The position numbers and the translations under genes are program-made. Source: Streptomyces klenkii (lineage in GTDB: Bacteria > Actinomycetota > Actinomycetes > Streptomycetales > Streptomycetaceae). From it: a stretch of DNA of 64,000 nt. The stretch is taken from assembly GCF_003626645.1 (NCBI RefSeq), contig NZ_RBAM01000001.1, forward strand, positions 434,001 to 498,000, read 5' to 3'. How positions within the stretch are numbered: position 1 is the first letter of the stretch; each line of letters opens with the position of its first letter. The notes below the pieces were generated by a model. That model did not search any database. It was given only the letters and a program-made list of their open reading frames with translations, and had not been told where the DNA came from. This document shows, piece by piece, positions 34,281-42,545 of this stretch.

Positions 34281-35366
34281 CTAGGACCGCGTCGCCCTCC
34301 CGCACTCGTCCCCCGAGGACTCGCCGCGCCCGACCGGCGCGCTGCGGTCGTACGGGTCGACCTTCTTGCCGGATCCATCCGCCCGGCGGTCCGTGCCGAA
34401 GGGCGGGGTGAAGTAGCCTGTGGGGGCGCCGCAGCCGCCGTTGGTCATGTCGTACTTGTACGAGACGATCGAGAACGTGCCCGGCTCGGTGATCACCTTG
34501 TCAGGGTCGTCCCAGCTCAGGACCAGCTCGCGCCGGACGATCGTGCGCACTATCTCGTCGTCGCCGCCCGCGTCCGCGCGGGTGACCGGGTAGACGAAGG
34601 TGACGTCGGCGGTCACCTGGAGCGCGCCGCGCTCGCCCTCCCGGTAGGTGAGCCCGCCCCGGGTCTTCACGACATCGCCGACCAGGTGGGTGCGGGAGGG
34701 CTGGAAGCGGCTGAAGAGGAGGAGGGGGTCGTTCTTTTCGCTCGGGGCTCGGAAAGCGGTCTTGAGAAGGTCTTGGACGTCCTTCTGGTGCGGGTTGATC
34801 AGTGCGATCGCCTTCTCGGGGCGCTCGCCCCGCAGCACCCCGCGGTCCAGGCCGGACGCGACGAGGAAGTCCCGGCTGCGGGCGAGGGCCCGCTCGACCT
34901 CGGCCGCGCTCATCCAGCCGACCGCCCCTGCCTTCGGCACGGATATCCCCTCCGCCCCGCCCGCCCAGCTCGCTGCCGGCGAGCCGCGGAACGGCTCGTC
35001 CACGGTGGGGCGTTGGGCAGCCTCTGCCGGGGACACCTGGGCCGGGTGGTTTGCCGACGGCGGGGAGTCGGCGCCGGCGAACAGGTCCACTATCCGCCCC
35101 GGCGCGAGCGCCACCACCAGCAGCACGAGCAAGGCCAGCAGCCCGACCACGTACCGGCCCGTGCGCCGCTCGGGCCGCACGGGTGTGTGGCTGCGCCGGC
35201 CCTCCGGGCCGTGGCCGGGCTCCCCGTGCAGCCGCTGTGCCACGTCGCGGGCCCGCGCCGACGGCTCCTTGGGCGCGTCGGCGGTACCCGCCACCGACTC
35301 GCGCAGAAACCGCTCCCACTCCTCGTCGGACCTGGACGAACCGTCCGGCTCCGTACCCGCGCCCAT
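34281..35366 (-). CDS. Hypothetical membrane-anchored protein
   Basis: 361 residues: an acidic then Arg-rich cytoplasmic N-terminus (DEEWERFLRESVAG...VRPERRTGR), one transmembrane helix at about 85-105 (YVVGLLALLVLLVVALAPG), and an outer domain of about 250 residues with FLVASGLDRGVL, ALINPHQKDVQDLLKTAF and an all-beta region near VSYKYDMTNGGCGAPTGYF. It recalls conserved uncharacterised Streptomyces membrane proteins. No enzyme motif. ATG 35366 is the first start near a GGAG; the frame is open to 35438. Confidence 0.8.
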   Translation of the reverse strand: MGAGTEPDGSSRSDEEWERFLRESVAGTADAPKEPSARARDVAQRLHGEPGHGPEGRRSHTPVRPERRTGRYVVGLLALLVLLVVALAPGRIVDLFAGADSPPSANHPAQVSPAEAAQRPTVDEPFRGSPAASWAGGAEGISVPKAGAVGWMSAAEVERALARSRDFLVASGLDRGVLRGERPEKAIALINPHQKDVQDLLKTAFRAPSEKNDPLLLFSRFQPSRTHLVGDVVKTRGGLTYREGERGALQVTADVTFVYPVTRADAGGDDEIVRTIVRRELVLSWDDPDKVITEPGTFSIVSYKYDMTNGGCGAPTGYFTPPFGTDRRADGSGKKVDPYDRSAPVGRGESSGDECGRATRS

Positions 35367-35853
35367 CTCCAACCCCCCGGCGATCAGTAGTCCGCGGCCC
35401 ACTCCCCTGGGACGCGTCCGCATCATGACATGGAACACTGACAGTGAGGCCGGTCGGCTGCGCGGCAGCGTAAGTGCGGTGCCCGACTGACTGCTCGCGA
35501 GGTCGGGCAGGGTAGGGACTGGGACCGGAGAGTGTCAGCGACTCCTCAGCGACTCCACCAGCCCCTACCCTGCTCAAGGTTGAAATGTCAGCCTGAAAGC
35601 GGTCTCATGCCGGCCGGCGGCTGGATGATCCAGCAGTACGGGGAGTCGGGCGACATCCCGGTCCAACCGGCATCGCCGCCTCCATCAGTCCGCCCGGGAC
35701 CGGATTTCGCACCTATGACCGATCGATCCGCGCCGTAATGGACTGTGGCGATTTCCGATCGTGCGACGCGGCGGGCGCGCTGCCAAGGTGACGTGTGTCA
35801 CTTCCGACGGTTCGTCGGCGGTGCAGTGGACCGCGAGAGAGGAAGTCCTTCAC
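35367..35853. other. Intergenic region between divergent genes, nothing recognised
   Basis: About 490 bp holding the promoters of the membrane protein (minus) and the small beta-rich protein (plus). Short frames are present (for example 68 codons at 35532-35738) but lack a ribosome binding site and any family likeness. Confidence 0.4.
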
Positions 35854-36300
35854 ATGGCTCCCGTTCCGGTACGCCCCGGTATCTACAAGATCCACGCCCA
35901 CATTATCGGCCCCACCTCCCTGGTCACGGCGACGGAGTACGCCGTCAAGCACGGCGCGCCGGTCATCACCGACCGGCTGAACCCCCTGCCGATCGAGCAG
36001 GAGTGGCTCATCGAGCCGTTCACGCCCGAGCCGAACGCGCCGTATGTGATCCGCCTCGCCCAGCACGACACCGCGGGCCTGATCGTTCCCGAGGACAAGC
36101 TCTTCGTGAACAGCGTCAAGCGCGAGGAACTGGCGAAGTTCCACTTCGAGCGTGTCATCGGCGGGTTGAAGATCCTGACGGAGAATGAACTGGCCCTGCG
36201 CGCCGGGCACCGTGGTGCCCAGATCACGGTGGTCAAGCCCGCGCCGGAGTTCCAGGAGACCTGGACCCTGGAGTTCATCAGCCCGCCGAACGAGGACTGA
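35854..36300 (+). CDS. Small beta-trefoil-like protein, possible I66-type protease inhibitor
   Basis: 148 residues without a signal peptide. It begins PVRPGIYKIHAHIIG and has recurring beta-strand units (EQEWLIEPF, PYVIRLAQHD, FQETWTLEFI) like the repeats of beta-trefoil inhibitors; the GxYxI opening and W-x-L-E endings resemble peptidase-inhibitor family I66 proteins. This is a pattern judgement, not proof. ATG 35854 with GAGAGGAAG upstream; the frame is open to 35761. The last codons lie in a 13-bp tandem repeat that continues past the stop. Confidence 0.6.
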   Translation: MAPVPVRPGIYKIHAHIIGPTSLVTATEYAVKHGAPVITDRLNPLPIEQEWLIEPFTPEPNAPYVIRLAQHDTAGLIVPEDKLFVNSVKREELAKFHFERVIGGLKILTENELALRAGHRGAQITVVKPAPEFQETWTLEFISPPNED

Positions 36301-36330
36301 CGCGGAGGACTGACACGGAGGACTGACGCG
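36292..36330 (+). repeat. Three 13-bp tandem repeats at a gene end
   Basis: GAGGACTGACGCG, GAGGACTGACACG, GAGGACTGACGCG in direct succession. The first copy contains the stop codon of the preceding gene, so the other two are duplicated gene ends, each with an in-phase-like TGA. Confidence 0.9.
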
Positions 36331-36339
36331 TCCGAGCGC

Positions 36340-36366
36340 GGGGCGGCCGGGTATACCGGCCGCCCC
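36340..36366 (+). terminator. Hairpin terminator
   Basis: GGGGCGGCCGG / CCGGCCGCCCC, 11-bp perfect stem with loop GTATA, 40 bp after the stop of the small beta-rich protein. T-tract is weak (TTCG), as is common in Streptomyces. Confidence 0.8.
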
Positions 36367-36541
36367 TTCGCGCGTCCTGGTCAGGAAGGCCGGGCCACGA
36401 CCCTTCGGAGGGGCAGGCCTTCGGTGGGGTTAGCCCTACCTGGAGCGGGTGGGTGACGGGATCGTTCCGGGCGGGCGCATGCGGAGATGCTGGGCCCGGC
36501 ACTTACCGCTGGATTCCCAACGTTTCCCTAGGGGTTGGCTC

Positions 36542-37732
36542 GTGCGTGAGCAGGCATGGCAGAGTTCTCGTTCTTCCGGGCGGCAGCAGGGTGGCCGGCG
36601 CAGAGCCGTGCGGGCTGCTGCCGCGGTGGCTCTCGGCGTCATGACGATGGGTGTCCTGGCACCGCCCACGGCGTTTGCCGCCGCCGGGCCGGACATCGTC
36701 CAGCAGAGCCTGAACGCACTGGTGCACACCGACGGCGTGCCCGCCGCGCTGGCGAGCGTCAAGGATCGTGACGACCGTACTCGCACCCGTACCGGTGCGC
36801 GTACGTACACCGCAGGGACCGGCGACCTGGCCACCGGTGCGAAGGTTCCCGACGACGGGCAGGTGCGGATCGGCAGCAACACCAAGACGTTCACCGCGGT
36901 GGTCGCGCTGCAACTGGTCGGTGAGGGGAAGATCGGCCTCGATGCCTCGGTCGACACCTATCTGCCGGGCCTCGTACGAGGGGAGGGGATCGACGGAAGC
37001 CGCATCACCGTCCGTCAGCTCCTCCAGCAGACCAGCGGACTTCCCAACTACACCAAGTACGACCTTCAGCCCCGGTATTACGACCCCCACGACCTCCTCG
37101 ACATTGCTCTTCAGCACAAGGCCGAATTCGCCCCCGGAGAGAAGTGGGAGTACAGCAATACGAACTACGTGCTGGCCGGCCTGATCATCCAGAAAGTCAC
37201 CGGCCGCCCCCTCGCCGACGAGATAGGCCGGCGCGTCATCAAACGCATCGGGCTGCGGCACACCTACTTCCCCGCCCCCGGTGACGTGACCATTCGAGAA
37301 GCCCATCCCAAGGGCTACTACCAGGATTCGGCAGGCGCGCCTCTGCGCGACGTCACGGAAATGGACCCCTCCTGGGGCTGGGCGGCAGGTCAGATGATCT
37401 CCACCAACTCCGACCTCAACCGGTTCTTCACCGCGCTCCTGGCCGGCCGCCTCCTCCCGCCGGCGCAGCTCGCCCAGATGCGCACCACCGTCCCCGCCGG
37501 ACACCCCTTCGGCTCCGGCACCCGCTACGGACTGGGGATCGTGAGCACGCCACTGTCGTGCGGCGGTGTCGCCTGGGGCCACGGCGGCAGCTTCCCGGGA
37601 TTCGAGACCCGGGGCGGCGTCACCGACGACGGCCGCCGCGCCGCCTCCATCGCCGTGACCGGCCTCCCGGCGGACGCGGCAGCTGCGACGATGCATCTGG
37701 AGAGAGCCGTGGACATGGCCCTGTGCCGCTGA
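36542..37732 (+). CDS. Exported serine hydrolase, class C beta-lactamase / D-Ala-D-Ala carboxypeptidase-like
   Basis: 396 residues, secreted. Arg-rich n-region (GRQQGGRRRAVR), hydrophobic core and AFA cleavage site. The penicillin-binding-fold motifs are all present: SxxK as Ser112-Asn-Thr-Lys115 (IGSNTKTFTA), YxN as WEYSNTNYVLAG, and HGG in WGHGGSFPG in place of KTG. It acts as a DD-peptidase or esterase outside the cell; real beta-lactamase activity is unproven. GTG at 36542 with GGGG upstream is preferred; GTG 36449 or ATG 36479 would precede the signal peptide with an unlikely extension. Confidence 0.88.
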   Translation: MREQAWQSSRSSGRQQGGRRRAVRAAAAVALGVMTMGVLAPPTAFAAAGPDIVQQSLNALVHTDGVPAALASVKDRDDRTRTRTGARTYTAGTGDLATGAKVPDDGQVRIGSNTKTFTAVVALQLVGEGKIGLDASVDTYLPGLVRGEGIDGSRITVRQLLQQTSGLPNYTKYDLQPRYYDPHDLLDIALQHKAEFAPGEKWEYSNTNYVLAGLIIQKVTGRPLADEIGRRVIKRIGLRHTYFPAPGDVTIREAHPKGYYQDSAGAPLRDVTEMDPSWGWAAGQMISTNSDLNRFFTALLAGRLLPPAQLAQMRTTVPAGHPFGSGTRYGLGIVSTPLSCGGVAWGHGGSFPGFETRGGVTDDGRRAASIAVTGLPADAAAATMHLERAVDMALCR

Positions 37733-37853
37733 AATGCGGCCGGTGCCGTAGTCGTTGCCGCAGCCGGTCCCGTAGTGGCGGATAGCAGCCGTTAGCGGCC
37801 GTATGAGTAAAAGCACTCATGACGCCTCGTGTGATGCGGGAGAGGATCGGCGT

Positions 37854-38444
37854 ATGACGATGATCAGGGCAACAAGGGTCCGACGCGGCATGCTGCCGAT
37901 GACGGTACTGGCCGTGCTTGCTGTGCCGGCGGCAGGATGCGGAACACATCGGCCCGGGGACGACACGAGCGCGGGCGGGCCGCCCGCACGGACCGCGGCC
38001 GCGACGCCGAGTACGCCGGTGGACTTTCCTTGCCCCGGTGAAAGCCCTTCACCGGCGACGATGCCGAGCGCGGACTCCTCCGGCCCGGCCACGCCTCCCA
38101 CTGACCACTACGCCGAGAACCACGGCTTCAGGGTTCCCCTCCCGCTGCACGGCAAGAACCGCTGTGACGGACTCGCGGCCGTCCGCCGTATCGAGACTGC
38201 GCTCGAACCGCTGCGCAAGCGTGGTGACTTCGACCCGGTGAGCACGCGCAGTGCACTCACCGGCCTCGGCTACCCTGCCGGCAAGGTGCGGTCGTACGAG
38301 AACGGCCCCACGGGGGTCGGCTTCCTCATCGAGGCCTCTCCGCTGTGCCTGGAGGGCACGATGAACAGCATGACCACGAAGGCGGACGCCTTCGCCGGCT
38401 ATCCCGACCACACCGGCTGCGACGTGCCGTCCGGCGGCCACTGA
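37854..38444 (+). CDS. Hypothetical lipoprotein
   Basis: 196 residues with a lipoprotein signal (TRVRRGMLPMTVLAVLAVPAAGC), a Pro/Thr/Ser-rich linker, and a folded C-terminal domain: HGFRVPLPLHGKNRCDGLAAVRRIETALEPLRK, then ALTGLGYPAGKVRSY. Four cysteines in the mature domain suggest disulfides. No family name can be given. ATG 37854 has AGAGGA upstream. It lies in the same direction as the serine hydrolase, 121 bp downstream. Confidence 0.78.
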   Translation: MTMIRATRVRRGMLPMTVLAVLAVPAAGCGTHRPGDDTSAGGPPARTAAATPSTPVDFPCPGESPSPATMPSADSSGPATPPTDHYAENHGFRVPLPLHGKNRCDGLAAVRRIETALEPLRKRGDFDPVSTRSALTGLGYPAGKVRSYENGPTGVGFLIEASPLCLEGTMNSMTTKADAFAGYPDHTGCDVPSGGH

Positions 38445-38469
38445 CCGCAGGCAGCGGGGAGGGCGGTGC

Positions 38470-38844
38470 TCAGCGCTCGCGGAAGCCGCCGAGGAAGCGG
38501 CGGAAGAGGCCGCCCTCCCGGGGCAGCGGGGCGGAGGGCGGGGGAGCGGTGGGGCGCTCGCGGGCGATCGGCTGGTCGTAGTCGGCCCGCGCGATGGCGT
38601 CGACGGTCTGGTCGAGGTCGAAGGTGCCGGACCCCTCGATGGAGGGTACGAACCCGACCAGGACACCGTCCCGCATGACCTGCGCTTCGAGGCCGGCGGT
38701 GTCGTCGGTGTCCCAGACGGCTTCGCGGCCGCCGTGCAGGACCACGCGGACGCCGATCTGGTAGACGCCTTCGCGAGCCAGGTGGGCGTTCACGCCGCGC
38801 TGCCGCAACGCGTCAACGACCCGAAGCGCTCGGTTCTCCTCCAT
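38470..38844 (-). CDS. Conserved hypothetical protein
   Basis: 124 residues, soluble. N-terminal domain LRVVDALRQRGVNAHLAREGVYQIGVRVVL with beta-alpha character, then SGTFDLDQTVDAIARADYDQP, then a Pro-rich linker and a basic tail LFRRFLGGFRER. It resembles small conserved actinobacterial proteins of unknown function. Convergent with the lipoprotein gene. Confidence 0.72.
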   Translation of the reverse strand: MEENRALRVVDALRQRGVNAHLAREGVYQIGVRVVLHGGREAVWDTDDTAGLEAQVMRDGVLVGFVPSIEGSGTFDLDQTVDAIARADYDQPIARERPTAPPPSAPLPREGGLFRRFLGGFRER

Positions 38845-38909
38845 GCGACCACGATAGTGCCCGGGATCGTTCCTGCTTATTTCATTTGCGCTATATGCGT
38901 GCCGCGGCT

Positions 38910-38990
38910 GCTTTTGAAGGCTCCCTTAAAGGCCTCCGCCTGAAGACCTCCCCTAAAGGCCTCCTCAGCCGCCAAAGACCTCTCCTCAGC
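38910..38990. repeat. Degenerate tandem repeats at the end of a VOC gene
   Basis: Imperfect copies of AAAGGCCTCC and AAAGACCTCTCCTCAGCCGC follow each other from about 38910 and run into the stop codon of the next gene (38986-38988). The 3-prime region of that gene has been duplicated and has drifted. Confidence 0.6.
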
Positions 38991-39465
38991 CGCGGTAGGC
39001 GTTCTCCAGCTCCTGAATGTCGATTTTTCCCATGCCCATCATGGCCTGCATGACACGCTTCGCCGCGGCCCGGTCCGGGTCGCCCAGCAGCTCGATCAGC
39101 CGACGCGGAGTGATCTGCCAGGACAGCCCGAACTTGTCCTTGAGCCAGCCGCACGGGCCTTCCTCGCCGCCCTCGCTCAGCCGCTCCCAGAGACGGTCGA
39201 CCTCCTCCTGGTCCGCGCAGTCGACGCTGAAGGAGACGGCCTCCGTGAAGGTGAACTGAGGTCCCCCGTTGAGAGCGACGAAGCGCTGGCCCGCGAGCTC
39301 GAATTCGACGGTCATGACGGTCCCCATCTCACCCGGGCCCGCCTCGTCGTAGTGCATCACCTCGACGACGCGCGAGTCATCGAAGACCGACACGTAGTGG
39401 GCTACGGCCTCCTCGGCCTGGTCGTCGTACCAGAGGAAGGGCTTGATCTTCTGGGCGATGTGCAT
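38986..39465 (-). CDS. VOC family protein, PhnB-like
   Basis: 159-residue PhnB/3-demethylubiquinone-methyltransferase-like member of the vicinal-oxygen-chelate superfamily. IKPFLWYDDQAEEAVAHYVSVF, FVALNGGPQFTFTEAVSFSVDC, and LKDKFGLSWQITP with RVMQAMMGMGKIDI are textbook PhnB-type segments. ATG 39465 begins MHIAQKIKP; the frame is open to 39639. The function of these proteins is largely unknown; many are probably not metal-active. Confidence 0.92.
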   Translation of the reverse strand: MHIAQKIKPFLWYDDQAEEAVAHYVSVFDDSRVVEVMHYDEAGPGEMGTVMTVEFELAGQRFVALNGGPQFTFTEAVSFSVDCADQEEVDRLWERLSEGGEEGPCGWLKDKFGLSWQITPRRLIELLGDPDRAAAKRVMQAMMGMGKIDIQELENAYRG

Positions 39466-39565
39466 GCTGACGAGTAGACCCGACCCCGCGTCGGAATGCT
39501 CGTCCATCGGGCAGGCATGTCGCTTCGGGGCGCCCCGGGCGGGCTCCGCGGCGCCCCGGGCGAGC

Positions 39566-40327
39566 CTAGAACGCCGAGTGAGTGAACCAGTGGGCGAGCA
39601 GGTCACGGTCGCCCAGCAGTTGGAAGGCGTCGCTCTCACGGTCCATGCGACCGTAGAGGAGCAGGAGCAGATCCGCGGCGGTTCCCCGGACCGTGGCGTC
39701 CGCCGCGCCGGGGTCGGTCCCGTCGGCCACCAGCCCGAAGCCGTCCGGGCGCAGCCGGATCAGCCAGGTGTCGTCGCCGTCCGTGCAGCTGAAGCGGATG
39801 CTGCGGTCGGGGCCGCGCAGCTCGGCGGTCTGCGGTGCGAAGAACGAGGCGAACGGCAGGTTGGTGAGGAACTCGTCGACGCCGTCCGCCGCGAGCACGC
39901 GGTCGATGTGCGGTACGAGCCCCAGCGCGAGCTCCGCGTCGGCCCGGTGCACGAGGGTCTCGAAGAGCATGCGGCGCACCCAGAACCGGGCGTGCTGGTC
40001 GAGACCCCAGGCCCACATGGGCGCGTCCAGGTCGGTGCCGGCGAACACCTCGGCGGACTCGGCGGCGCTCTCGGCCAGCCAGTCCGGGAAGTCGCCGGGC
40101 TGTTCCGGCAGGTGGAGGTCCACCTCGCGGCTCGTCGGCGGCTGCTGGATGCGCCGGCGCAGCAGGACGCTGAACCAGCGGTGCACGCTGCCGGTGTGCC
40201 GCGTGAGGTCGGCCAGGGTCCAGCCGGGGCAGGACGGCACCGGGGTGGAGAGGTCGGCTCCCTTCACTACGGTGACGAATCCGGCGGTCTCGGCGGCTAC
40301 GGCAGCGCTGTGCTGGGCGGGGTTCAT
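39566..40327 (-). CDS. Maleylpyruvate isomerase family mycothiol-dependent enzyme (DinB-like)
   Basis: 253 residues. The N-terminal DinB-like helical bundle carries the metal ligands (LTRHTGSVHRWF His, and a later FETLVHRADAELALG Glu/His), and the C-terminal MDMPI_C domain contains VRGTAADLLLLLYGR. Such proteins use mycothiol as cofactor, in line with an actinobacterial host. The exact reaction is unknown. ATG 40327 is clear. Confidence 0.92.
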   Translation of the reverse strand: MNPAQHSAAVAAETAGFVTVVKGADLSTPVPSCPGWTLADLTRHTGSVHRWFSVLLRRRIQQPPTSREVDLHLPEQPGDFPDWLAESAAESAEVFAGTDLDAPMWAWGLDQHARFWVRRMLFETLVHRADAELALGLVPHIDRVLAADGVDEFLTNLPFASFFAPQTAELRGPDRSIRFSCTDGDDTWLIRLRPDGFGLVADGTDPGAADATVRGTAADLLLLLYGRMDRESDAFQLLGDRDLLAHWFTHSAF

Positions 40328-40396
40328 GTCTGAGTGTCCTTAGTGTCCTTGCGGAGCGGGCGGGGAGGGGGAAAGGGGGCCGGGGATAGGCCGTGG

Positions 40397-42436
40397 TCAG
40401 ATCAGGGGCTTGTCGAGGACGGCCTTGGTGTGGCTGAAGGTGTCGATGGAGTATGCGCCGTGGTAGCGCCCCATGCCGCTTTCGCCCACACCGCCGAACG
40501 GCAGGTCCGGTATGGCCAGGTGGGATACGGGCAGGCCGAAGGCCAGGGCACCGGAGGAGGTCTCCTCGGTCAGCCGCTGCTTGGTCTGCGGGGAGTCCGT
40601 GAAGGCGTACAGGGCGAGCGGCTTGTCACGTTCGTTGACGAAGGCGATCGCGCTGTCGAGGTCGGGCACGCCGACCACCGGCAGGATCGGCCCGAAGATC
40701 TCTTCCCGCATGACGGGCGCCTCGGGCGAGACGTCCGCCAGCACGGTCGGGGCGAGGTAACGGTTCGTCCGGTCGTGTACGCCGCCGGTGACAACGCGGC
40801 CAACGTGCCCAACGCGGCCTTCGCCCAGGAGGCCGATCAGCCGGTCGAAGTGCCGCTCGTTGACGATCCGCCCGTACTCCTCGTCGGCTGACGGGTCTTC
40901 GCCGTACGCTTCCCGGACGGCTGTGACCAGGTGCTCTTCGAGAGCGGCGGCGGTGTCGCCGATGGCGAGCACGTAGTCCGGCGCGACGCACGTCTGACCG
41001 GCGTTGAGGAACTTGCCGCGGACGATCCGCCGGGCCGTGGCCGCCAGGTCGACGCCGGGCTCGACCAGTACGGGGCTCTTGCCGCCCAGCTCCAGGGTGA
41101 CGGGCGTCAGGTTCCGCGCGGCGGCGGCCATCACGATGCGTCCGACCGTACCGTTGCCGGTGTAGAAGATGTGGTCGAAACGCTGTTCCAGCAGGGCCGT
41201 GGTCTCGGCGACGGCGCCCTCCACGACCGCGACGGCCTGCGGGTCGAGGTAGCGCGGCAGCAGCCGGGCCAGCGCCGCCGATGTCGCCGGGGCCAGCTCG
41301 CTGGGCTTGACCACCGCGGCGTTGCCCGCGGCCAGCGCACCCACCAGCGGGGTCAGCGCGAGCTGCAGCGGATAGTTCCACGGCGCGATGACCAGCACCA
41401 CGCCGAGCGGGTCACGGACCACCCGCGCCTCGGCCGGCTGGAAGGCGTCCGGGACGGCGGCGGGCCGGGGCTCCAGCCACTCCGCCAGATGCGCGACGGT
41501 GTGGTCGAGCTCGTTCAGGGTGAAGCCGATCTCGGTGCGGTACGCCTCCTGCGGACCCTTGCCCAGGTCGGAGCGGAGAGCGGCCAGGAGCACGTCGGTC
41601 TGCTCGGTGAGCAGCGTGCGCAGGGCGTGCAACTGGTCGAGCCGCCAGGCGAGCGGCTTGGTGCGACCGGTGGAGAATCCGGCCTTCAGCCGGGCTACGA
41701 CGGCGGCCGGATCCGGGGAGGAGGCGGTGGATGCACCGGCCGGTACGGCTGCGACCAGCGCATGGGCCAGGTCCGCCGAGGAGGCCGGGTTCTGGCCGGT
41801 GTACAGGTTGCGGTCGACGACGGTGTGCGCAGTGAACGGATCCGCAGCGACGTAGTCGGCACCCAGCTCGGTAAGGCGGTCCTGGAGCAGCCAGCGAGCC
41901 CGGTCGGCGAAGCCGGCCGCGGTCTCCTCGGCGTTGCTGAACGCGGTCATCCGGTACCCGGCGAACGGCCAGCTGCCGTCCTCACGGCGGGCGGCGAGCA
42001 GCGCGGCGGGCGCATGGCAGAGGACGGCGAGCGGCTTGCCGGAGTCGAGGGCGCGGGTGAGGAGCCCGCCGGAGACGGGGTCGGCGGCAAGATCCTCCAT
42101 CGGGCCGTGGCCGCCGGGGTAGAAGACCAGGTCGTAGTCGTCCAGGTCGACGTCTTCAAGGGCGGCCGGGGCGTCGAGCTCGGGCCGGAGGGCGTCGAGA
42201 GCGGCGGCGAGGCGGTCGGCCTGCTCCTGGCCGCCGGTGGCCGCGGCGCTCAGGCTGGCCTGGTCGACCGGGGCGGGGGCCCCGCCGGGCGTCGCGATGG
42301 TGATCCGGTAGCCCGCCTCGCGGAAGATCCGGTGCGGCTCGGCGAGCTCTTCGGCCCAGAAGCCGGTCGGGTGCGAAGTGCCGTCGGCCAGGGTCCAGTG
42401 GCCGGCGCCGGTGACGACGAACAAGGCGGAAGTCAT
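40397..42436 (-). CDS. DJ-1/PfpI - aldehyde dehydrogenase fusion protein
   Basis: 679-residue two-domain protein. Residues 1-230 are a DJ-1/PfpI (Hsp31-like) domain: GFWAEELAEP with the conserved Glu, YPGGHGPMEDL, and the nucleophile elbow LAVLCHAPAALL with Cys140-His141. Residues about 245-679 are a class 3-type aldehyde dehydrogenase: APWNYPLQLALTPL, LELGGKSPVLVEP (general-base Glu) and NAGQTCVAPDY (catalytic Cys), with a complete C-terminus. Both halves keep their catalytic residues. Hsp31-type proteins can convert methylglyoxal to lactate and ALDH oxidises aldehydes, so a combined reactive-carbonyl detoxifier is plausible. Confidence 0.92.
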   Translation of the reverse strand: MTSALFVVTGAGHWTLADGTSHPTGFWAEELAEPHRIFREAGYRITIATPGGAPAPVDQASLSAAATGGQEQADRLAAALDALRPELDAPAALEDVDLDDYDLVFYPGGHGPMEDLAADPVSGGLLTRALDSGKPLAVLCHAPAALLAARREDGSWPFAGYRMTAFSNAEETAAGFADRARWLLQDRLTELGADYVAADPFTAHTVVDRNLYTGQNPASSADLAHALVAAVPAGASTASSPDPAAVVARLKAGFSTGRTKPLAWRLDQLHALRTLLTEQTDVLLAALRSDLGKGPQEAYRTEIGFTLNELDHTVAHLAEWLEPRPAAVPDAFQPAEARVVRDPLGVVLVIAPWNYPLQLALTPLVGALAAGNAAVVKPSELAPATSAALARLLPRYLDPQAVAVVEGAVAETTALLEQRFDHIFYTGNGTVGRIVMAAAARNLTPVTLELGGKSPVLVEPGVDLAATARRIVRGKFLNAGQTCVAPDYVLAIGDTAAALEEHLVTAVREAYGEDPSADEEYGRIVNERHFDRLIGLLGEGRVGHVGRVVTGGVHDRTNRYLAPTVLADVSPEAPVMREEIFGPILPVVGVPDLDSAIAFVNERDKPLALYAFTDSPQTKQRLTEETSSGALAFGLPVSHLAIPDLPFGGVGESGMGRYHGAYSIDTFSHTKAVLDKPLI

Positions 42437-42528
42437 GACGGTGCTCCATGCTCCATATGGCAGGCGAGGACGTTTAAGGGTGTAGATGATTCATGTCCTC
42501 AAGTAATGCGATGAAGGTAAACCTCAAT

Positions 42529-42545
42529 GGTTGACCATGTCAACC
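42529..42545. promoter_or_regulatory. Palindrome overlapping the CDF stop, upstream of the fusion gene
   Basis: GGTTGAC-CAT-GTCAACC, perfect 7-3-7, covering the last codons of the CDF transporter and lying about 95 bp before the DJ-1/ALDH start on the minus strand. On that strand it includes TTGACA, a fair -35, followed by a second weak dyad (TGAGGTTTACCTTCA). A likely operator for the fusion gene. Confidence 0.65.

Noticed and set aside
36542..37732. True beta-lactamase resistance gene
   Set aside because: The SxxK/YxN/HGG set also occurs in DD-peptidases and esterases. Nothing in the context points to antibiotic resistance.
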